The position numbers and the translations under genes are program-made. Positions 31,064-35,673 of a stretch of 35,673 bases of DNA are shown piece after piece; the first letter of the stretch is position 1, and each line of letters opens with the position of its first letter. This DNA comes from Pseudomonadota bacterium (GTDB taxonomy: Bacteria; Pseudomonadota; Alphaproteobacteria; Rhizobiales; Tepidamorphaceae): positions 1 through 35,673 of the forward strand of contig JAEWYT010000169.1 in NCBI GenBank assembly GCA_023458595.1. Reading direction: 5' to 3'. The notes beneath the pieces were generated by a model that saw only the letters and a program-made list of their open reading frames with translations, did not search any database and was not told the origin of the DNA.

Positions 31064-32272
31064 GTGGGCGGCGCCTACAGTGTCGCCGACCTGCGCTCGC
31101 GCGCGCGAAAGCGACTGCCGCGCCTCGTCTTCGACTATATAGATGGCGCGGCGGACCAGGAGCTGACGGCGTTGCGAAACGTCGCGGCGTTTTCCGAGAT
31201 AGAGATTCTGCCGCGCATGCTACGGCCGACGCCTGATTGCGACGTCACCGTGGAGATCTTCGGCGAACGCCTCGCGCTGCCCGTCCTCATTACCCCGACC
31301 GGTTTCACCGGCATCATATGGCCGCGCGGCGAGGCAGTCGTCGCCCGGGCCGCGGCGGAGGCCGGCACGATCATGGTCGTGAGCGCGGCGTCGAGCCTCA
31401 GCCTGGAGGAGATCGCCAAGGCCTCTCCCGGGCCGAAGTGGTTCCAGCAGTTCATTTACCGGGATCGCGACGTTACGCTCGATCTCGCCAAGCGTGCGGC
31501 CGCGGCCGGATACAAGGCCCTGGTGCTGACGGTCGACGTGCAGGCGCCTGGCAATCGCTATCGCGATCTCCGCAACGGGTTCACCGTTCCGCCCCGGTTC
31601 CGGTTGGCGAGCGGCTTCGACATGATGCGTCGGTTCGGCTGGCTGCGTCAGATGGCGACCCAGCCGCAGGTCTCGTTCCCGAACTTCAAGGGATACGGGC
31701 CGTCCGGCGTGGTGAGCATTGCGCAATGGCTGAACAGCCTGATCGATCCCACGGTGACGTGGAGCGACCTGGAGTGGATGCGGCGCAATTGGAAGGGGCC
31801 GCTGGTGCTCAAGGGTGTCATGCATCCCATGGATGCCCGCCGTGCACTGGATATCGGCGTCGACGCCATCATGGTTTCGAACCACGGCGGCCGCCAACTC
31901 GATACGGAACCGGCGACCGTCGACGTGCTTCCGGGAATTGCCGAGGCGGTCGACGGCCGCGTCCCCGTCATCATCGACGGCGGCATCCGCCGCGGCAGCG
32001 ACATCCTCAAATGCCGTGCGCTGGGAGCATTGTGCTGCCTCATCGGTCGTCCGTATCTGTGGGGTCTCGGGGCGGGCGGCGAGGCCGGCGTCGCGCGCAT
32101 GTTCACGATCCTGAAGGACGAACTCGAGCGTGCCCTCGCGCAGGGCGGCTGGAACCATATCGCCGATGTCGGGCGCGACGACGTGGTGCTGCGCCGCGAC
32201 TTTCCCTGGCCGCCGCAGCGGGAGGAAGAAGTCGTCCTTTCGTCGGCGCAGCCCCAGCAGGAGGCCGTCTAG
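31064..32272 (+). CDS. FMN-dependent alpha-hydroxyacid dehydrogenase/oxidase
   Basis: 402 residues of the glycolate oxidase/L-lactate/mandelate dehydrogenase family. Visible features are YIDGAADQE (25-33), TPTGFTGIIWP (78-88), LTVDVQAPGNRYRDLRNGF (155-173), Lys250 in LVLKGVM, the catalytic His274 and substrate Arg277 in SNHGGRQLD, and the FMN phosphate site DGGIRRG (305-311) and GRP (328-330). The tyrosine normally in the QLY motif, next to substrate and flavin, is Phe130 (WFQQFIY). It should oxidise a 2-hydroxy acid to a 2-oxo acid, passing electrons to oxygen or the respiratory chain. The GTG at 31064, with GGGAGC six bases upstream, gives the expected N-terminus; the frame extending to 30938 crosses operator D and is not used. 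It heads the rightward operon. Confidence 0.91.
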   Translation: MGGAYSVADLRSRARKRLPRLVFDYIDGAADQELTALRNVAAFSEIEILPRMLRPTPDCDVTVEIFGERLALPVLITPTGFTGIIWPRGEAVVARAAAEAGTIMVVSAASSLSLEEIAKASPGPKWFQQFIYRDRDVTLDLAKRAAAAGYKALVLTVDVQAPGNRYRDLRNGFTVPPRFRLASGFDMMRRFGWLRQMATQPQVSFPNFKGYGPSGVVSIAQWLNSLIDPTVTWSDLEWMRRNWKGPLVLKGVMHPMDARRALDIGVDAIMVSNHGGRQLDTEPATVDVLPGIAEAVDGRVPVIIDGGIRRGSDILKCRALGALCCLIGRPYLWGLGAGGEAGVARMFTILKDELERALAQGGWNHIADVGRDDVVLRRDFPWPPQREEEVVLSSAQPQQEAV

Positions 32273-32368
32273 CATGGCGCGGCCGACCCGGTTCAGACCA
32301 TCCCGTCCCGATCCCGCCGCATGCCGGCCTGGGGCGGGTCCGAAGCGTCCGCTAACAGGTGCGACCAG

Positions 32369-33418
32369 ATGAGTATCCTTCAGGCCCCGGATTATGACGA
32401 CCACGAGGAAGTCCATTTCTTTCACGATCCGGAGTCGGGACTGAAGGCGTTCATCGCTTTTCACCGCCGTCTCGGCCCGGCGCCGTCGGGCGGCGGTATC
32501 CGGATGTGGCCCTATGTGAGCGAGCAGGAGGCGATCGCCGATGTGCTGCGCCTCAGCCGGGCGATGACCTACAAGCTCGCGGTCTCAGGCATCCGCATCG
32601 GCAGCGCCAAGTCCGTCATCATCGGGGACCCCCGCAAGGACAAGTCGGAGGCCCTGTTCCGCGCCTTCGGACGCGTGGTCGAGTCTTTCGGCGGCCGCTA
32701 CTTCTGCGCCGAGGACGTCGGCATCTACGCCGAGGACCTCGCGATCATCGCCAAGGAGACCGATCACGTGGTCGGGCTGCCGGGGCAGGATCCCTCGCCT
32801 GGCACGGCGAAGGGGATCCTCGTGTGCCTGCGCGCCGCGGTGGCGCATCGGCTGAAGCGCGACACCCTTCAGGGCGTGTCCGTCGCGGTGCAGGGGCTCG
32901 GCGACGTCGGATTCAACCTCTGCCGGCTGTTGCATGAGGCCGGCGCCCGGCTGGTCGTGTCGGATATCGTCCCGGAGCGCGTGGCGCGCGCCGTCGCCGA
33001 ATTCGGGGCGACGGCCGTCGATCCCGGTGACATCATGTCGGCGGATGTCGACGCGCTCGCACCGTGCGCGCTGGGCGAAGTGGTCAACGACGAGACGATC
33101 GACGATATCCGCGCGACGGTGATCTGCGGCGGGGCCAACAATCTGCTCGCCGAACCGCGCCACGGAGAGATCCTGGCCGCGCGGTCGATCCTGTTCGTTC
33201 CGGATTATCTGTCGAACTCCGGGGGCGTCATCACCGTGGCGGCGATCCGTGGCGGCCAGTTCGCCGCCGATGCCGATCCGAAGATCGAGGCGCTCTACGA
33301 CCGGTGCCTCGAATTCTTCGCCGAGGCGGAGCGCGCCGGGATATCAACCAACACCGCGATCGAGAAATTTGCCGACCGGTTGATCGAAGAAAACTACGGC
33401 GTCCGCCGGACTGCATAA
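32369..33418 (+). CDS. Leu/Glu/Phe/Val-type amino-acid dehydrogenase
   Basis: 349 residues, close to leucine dehydrogenase in length and order. RMWPYVSEQEAIADVLRLSR (45-64) is followed by MTYK with Lys69, GIRIGSAKSVIIGDPRKDKSE with catalytic Lys81, AEDVG (114-118), and a Rossmann GLGDVG (176-181) with ICGGANNLL later. The usual GGGK around the catalytic lysine reads GSAK, and the substrate-pocket GG(T)RMW reads GGGIRMW, so the amino-acid side chain accepted may differ from leucine. It would catalyse reversible NAD(P)-linked deamination to a 2-oxo acid, a good match for an amino-acid-type importer. The ATG at 32369 fits the family N-terminus. It lies 96 bp after the hydroxyacid dehydrogenase gene and 37 bp before the next gene. 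Confidence 0.9.
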   Translation: MSILQAPDYDDHEEVHFFHDPESGLKAFIAFHRRLGPAPSGGGIRMWPYVSEQEAIADVLRLSRAMTYKLAVSGIRIGSAKSVIIGDPRKDKSEALFRAFGRVVESFGGRYFCAEDVGIYAEDLAIIAKETDHVVGLPGQDPSPGTAKGILVCLRAAVAHRLKRDTLQGVSVAVQGLGDVGFNLCRLLHEAGARLVVSDIVPERVARAVAEFGATAVDPGDIMSADVDALAPCALGEVVNDETIDDIRATVICGGANNLLAEPRHGEILAARSILFVPDYLSNSGGVITVAAIRGGQFAADADPKIEALYDRCLEFFAEAERAGISTNTAIEKFADRLIEENYGVRRTA

Positions 33419-33455
33419 GACCGTTCCGCATGACCGCACAGCCAAGGAGAACATC

Positions 33456-34016
33456 ATGACCCGCGTCAAGCTTCTGAAGCGCAATGAAGTCTCACCCGCA
33501 GCGCTCGAATATTACGATCAGGGGCTGAATTACGGCTCCTTCGCAAACCAGATCGCGGTGCTGGCGCACCGCCCTCCGATCCTCAACAGCGTCTTCAAGA
33601 TGATGCTCGAGATCCGTGAGGAAGGCATCGTTCCGCGCGAGTATCTCGAGGTCGCGCTGGTCGCGGTGTCCCAGTTGAACAAATGCACCTACTGCGTCTC
33701 GCATCACACGCCGATGCTGATGACGGAAGCCGGCCTTACGGCGGAGGGCGTCGAGCGGCTGCTGCAATACGAGGATCATCCCGAGCTCGACGATGCGCAG
33801 AAGCTGATCGTCGAATACACGATCGCCCTCTTCAACGACCACCACCGCATCCGCGACGAGATGTTCGAGCGTCTGCACCAGTACTTCGACGACGCCCAGA
33901 TCGTCGAGCTGACATTCCGCATCACCTTCGGGATCGGTCTCAACCGACTGAACGACGTTCTGCAGATTCCGATCGAGGACGGCGTCACGGTGCTGGACCA
34001 GATGGCCCTGGTCTAG
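33456..34016 (+). CDS. AhpD/carboxymuconolactone-decarboxylase-fold protein
   Basis: 186 residues of the AhpD/CMD-like family. The redox centre KCTYCVSHH has Cys77 and Cys80 with His84 in the CxxCxxxH arrangement of peroxidase-active members, preceded by YLEVALVAVSQL. Helical repeats follow, ending RITFGIGLNRLNDVLQIP. It probably reduces hydroperoxides or acts as a thiol-disulfide partner; decarboxylase activity is not implied by the fold. It may protect against peroxide from the flavin oxidase two genes upstream. AAGGAGAACATC before the ATG is an excellent ribosome site. Its stop overlaps the convergent LacI-type gene by four bases. Confidence 0.9.
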   Translation: MTRVKLLKRNEVSPAALEYYDQGLNYGSFANQIAVLAHRPPILNSVFKMMLEIREEGIVPREYLEVALVAVSQLNKCTYCVSHHTPMLMTEAGLTAEGVERLLQYEDHPELDDAQKLIVEYTIALFNDHHRIRDEMFERLHQYFDDAQIVELTFRITFGIGLNRLNDVLQIPIEDGVTVLDQMALV

Positions 34017-35056
34017 GGCGCAAGGCGCGGCGGCGGGGCACAGGAGTCGCGCAGTATCACCTCTGCACCGAGCACGATCCGCTGCTTTGGCCGGTCCCGA
34101 TCGGTGTGCAGTCGCGCGATCAGGAGCTCGGCCGCGTACTGGCCGATGCGGGCGGGATCCCAGCGAAAGCAGGTCACCGCCGGATTGATCATGGCCGCGA
34201 GGTCGGAATCCCCGCAGGAGGCGATCGAGATGTCGCGCGGCACCGACAGGTCGCACATCTTCACGGCCTGCATGACGCCGGGCAGCTCGTTGACCGAGAT
34301 GATTATGGCGGTCGGCCGGTTGGCGCCTGTCAGCATCAGGTAGGTGTCGCGGAAGCCCGTGTCGACGCGGTTCTCCCGGTCCAGGACAAGCGTCGGGTCA
34401 GCGATCAATCCGACTTCCGCGTGCGCACGATTAAATGCCTTGATCCGGTCCCGTCCCGGCCGCGACTGATGCGGTGGAGTAAGGATACCGATGCGCGTGT
34501 GGCCGAGATCCAGCAGATGCTTCGTCAGAAGATAGCACCCTCGGTCCTGATCGCTGACCACTGTGTCGAACCAATCCCCGAACTCCCGCTCCATCAGCAC
34601 GATCGGCATTTGAGCATTCTTCAGGGACTCCGGAACCGTCTGTTCGTCGTCGTAGATCACGGTACCGATCAATCCGTCGACGCGCCGCTGCAGCAGGAAT
34701 TCGAACAGCCGCTTCTCGTGCCGCAACTGGTCCCTGTGGCTGGTCAGAACCATCCCGAAGCCGGCATCGCTGAGAACCATCTCGGCGGAGCTGACCATGG
34801 AGGCGATGACCGGATGGGAGATATCCGAGATGGTGCAGCCGACGATTCCCGTACCGCTACGCCGCATTCCCTGCGCCAGCGCATTGGGCTGGTATCCCAA
34901 TTGCCGAATCGCGTCCTGGACACGGCGTCGAAGGCGATCCCGCACGGTAGCGTCGTCGTTAATTACTTTCGACGCCGTGCCCACCGAAACGTTTGCGATG
35001 CGGGCGACGTCCTTGATCGTAGGTACTTTTGCTCGGGGTGGATTTTCGTCCGTCAT
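34013..35056 (-). CDS. LacI-family transcriptional regulator
   Basis: 347 residues. The N-terminal DNA-binding domain is TIKDVARIANVSVGTASKVI (13-32) with a hinge helix around YQPNALAQGMR (55-65). A periplasmic-binding-like effector domain follows (GIVGCTISDISHPVIASMV; RRVDGLIGTVI; DLGHTRIGILTPP). The hinge residue usually leucine is methionine. It should bind palindromic operators as a dimer, possibly a tetramer, and respond to a pathway metabolite. The four candidate operators in the two divergent regions of this locus, and TTCAATCGTTTGAA 39 bp upstream of its own start, are its likely targets. It converges with the AhpD-like gene. Confidence 0.93.
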   Translation of the reverse strand: MTDENPPRAKVPTIKDVARIANVSVGTASKVINDDATVRDRLRRRVQDAIRQLGYQPNALAQGMRRSGTGIVGCTISDISHPVIASMVSSAEMVLSDAGFGMVLTSHRDQLRHEKRLFEFLLQRRVDGLIGTVIYDDEQTVPESLKNAQMPIVLMEREFGDWFDTVVSDQDRGCYLLTKHLLDLGHTRIGILTPPHQSRPGRDRIKAFNRAHAEVGLIADPTLVLDRENRVDTGFRDTYLMLTGANRPTAIIISVNELPGVMQAVKMCDLSVPRDISIASCGDSDLAAMINPAVTCFRWDPARIGQYAAELLIARLHTDRDRPKQRIVLGAEVILRDSCAPPPRLAP

Positions 35057-35094
35057 ACGCCCCCTGCTCGCCTTACTTGTGGTTTGTGGTGTCG

Positions 35095-35108
35095 TTCAAT
35101 CGTTTGAA
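35095..35108. promoter_or_regulatory. Possible autoregulatory operator of the LacI-type gene
   Basis: TTCAATCGTTTGAA is a near-perfect 14-bp palindrome with a central CG (one mismatched pair), 39 bp upstream of the regulator's ATG. It shares the CGTTT half with the other candidate sites but not their full TTTCA arm, so it could be a weaker site for the same protein or a chance palindrome. Confidence 0.4.
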
Positions 35109-35547
35109 ATTGGGCGCCATCTGCACTCGACGTCAAGCTGTTCGGTTGTTGCCGAAAGGATATCGCGACTCTCGACTTCGAGAGTCCAGACCTTCGGCAT
35201 GGCCTAATAGGCAGTATTCTGCCCGTAACGGTGTGGTGTTCGGCGCCAGCTATTGCGTCAAACACGTTGCGGTAACCCGGGCCGCTTTCTGATTTCGACA
35301 GCACCTGCCATACGAGTTCTATAGGGCCTATGCCGCAAATCGAAATCGAAGATTGCAATTCACTGCAAAAAGGGCGCCTTCACGCCAGCGCATTCATATG
35401 GGTCTACGGCACCGATGCGCCGGTAGTTGAGCTCTTCGTCGGCGAGGCGACGGTGCGTACGGGGGCTCGGCGGGATCGACGCTCGCGAGTCATTAGCGAC
35501 ATACCGCACCAACGGGTGCCTTGACAAAGAATATCCACGTCAGCACC
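35109..35547. other. Gap between regulator and IS end, little coding content
   Basis: About 440 bp, less GC-rich than the locus to its left. It contains a short hairpin, GACTCTCG (35167-35174) with CGAGAGTC (35179-35186), and a possible truncated reading frame at 35330-35524 listed separately. No RNA gene or clear promoter was recognised. Confidence 0.45.
35330..35524 (+). pseudogene. Possible remnant gene beside the IS element
   Basis: A 64-codon frame whose first ~45 residues look protein-like (KGRLHASAFIWVYGTDAP then VVELFVGEATVRT), reminiscent of a short beta-rich repeat found near glycosyltransferases. The later residues are Arg-rich and the frame stops 23 bp before the IS terminal repeat. 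It may be the 5' end of a gene disrupted by or decayed next to the insertion. No ribosome site is obvious, so confidence is low. Confidence 0.3.
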
Positions 35548-35673
35548 TGACGTTGCCCCCAGTTTGCCCTCACTCATGACTGGACTCTGTTCTCGTTGTG
35601 GTCCCTCCGGGACCGGGTTGCAAACTCGTTCGGGGTAAGGCCACCGAGGCTCGTATGAGGCCGGCAGGCGTTA
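35548..35673 (-). mobile_element. IS3-family insertion sequence, right end only partly in window
   Basis: The element end starts TGACGTTGCCCCCAGTTTGC at 35548, a form typical of terminal inverted repeats in IS3-family elements (TG at the tip, C-rich tract following). The transposase stop codon lies 26 bp inside it. The other end lies outside the window, so length and target duplication cannot be read. Confidence 0.75.
35574..35673 (-). CDS. IS3-family transposase OrfB, C-terminal fragment (cut by window edge)
   Basis: The minus strand reads, in one open frame to the window end, YNACRPHTSLGGLTPNEF followed by ATRSRRDHNENRVQS and a stop. YNxxRPHxSLGGxTPxEF is the end of the DDE integrase domain of IS3-family transposases, just after the catalytic glutamate, which would be outside the window. 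Only 32 complete codons before the stop are visible. The enzyme cuts and joins the IS ends. Whether the full gene is intact cannot be judged. Confidence 0.85.
   Translation of the reverse strand, partial: NACRPHTSLGGLTPNEFATRSRRDHNENRVQS

Noticed and set aside
31220..32464. Long minus-strand frame (414 codons) over the hydroxyacid dehydrogenase
   Set aside because: Antisense shadow of a clearly real FMN dehydrogenase gene; composition is His/Asp/Arg-rich and not protein-like.
1..35673. CRISPR arrays, rRNA genes, riboswitches
   Set aside because: No regularly spaced direct repeats, rRNA sequence or recognisable riboswitch core was seen on either strand.

Overview
The window looks like chromosomal DNA from a high-GC alphaproteobacterium, probably of the Rhizobiales or a neighbouring order. 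Indicators are the GC content, a CC0125/CC1285-type lipoprotein, a micrococcal-nuclease-like protein with the C-terminal extension seen in rhizobia, a DUF2924/large-serine-recombinase module, a P27-type terminase small subunit, and Liv-type ABC transport tied to RraA-like and MaoC-like catabolic genes. No species can be named from the sequence alone.

Layout. (1) 1-1523: core-like DNA with msrA, a small membrane protein and a tRNA-Ser(GGA). (2) About 1524-15400: accessory DNA on the tRNA's 3' side, rich in conflict-type genes. It holds a TIR/deoxyribosyltransferase-like protein, convergent with a 1452-residue protein that joins a CBASS-Cap5-like HNH domain to a NACHT ATPase and a long helical C-terminus. 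Then come a lipoprotein, a secreted thermonuclease-like protein, a GIY-YIG protein followed by a PD-(D/E)XK-DUF2075 helicase, a secreted trypsin-like protease, and an HTH-GIY-YIG protein. (3) About 15525-22390: an integration/prophage-derived block. A minus-strand operon (HTH, small ORF, DUF2924, large serine recombinase, HTH-like ORF) has stop/start overlaps. A phage-type HTH protein, a ParB-methyltransferase fusion and a P27 terminase small subunit lie on the plus strand, with no large terminase or capsid genes. (4) 22463-35056: a coherent catabolic locus with an MDR oxidoreductase, two RraA-family proteins around a mesaconyl-CoA-hydratase-like protein, a five-gene branched-chain-amino-acid-type ABC importer, an FMN 2-hydroxyacid dehydrogenase, a Leu/Glu-type amino-acid dehydrogenase, an AhpD/CMD-fold protein and a LacI-type regulator. 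(5) 35057-35673: poorly coding DNA that runs into the end of an IS3-family element cut off by the window edge.

How the genes may work together. The ABC system probably imports a small amino acid or branched acid. The amino-acid dehydrogenase and the 2-hydroxyacid dehydrogenase would both yield 2-oxo acids. The RraA-like proteins (aldolase/decarboxylase fold) and the mesaconyl-CoA-hydratase homologue would process a methyl-branched C4-C6 intermediate. Both divergent promoter regions of the locus (23441-23615 and 30674-31063) carry a pair of LacI-like operator candidates around the core AACGTTTCA. In both regions the two sites lie exactly 80 bp apart, centre to centre, which suggests one looping-type regulon run by the local LacI-family protein.

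The best candidates for undescribed biology are the HNH-NACHT protein with its convergent TIR-like partner, the split GIY-YIG / nuclease-helicase pair, and the catabolic locus with its 80-bp-spaced operators, a LivG with a degenerate ABC signature, and altered active-site motifs in several enzymes.
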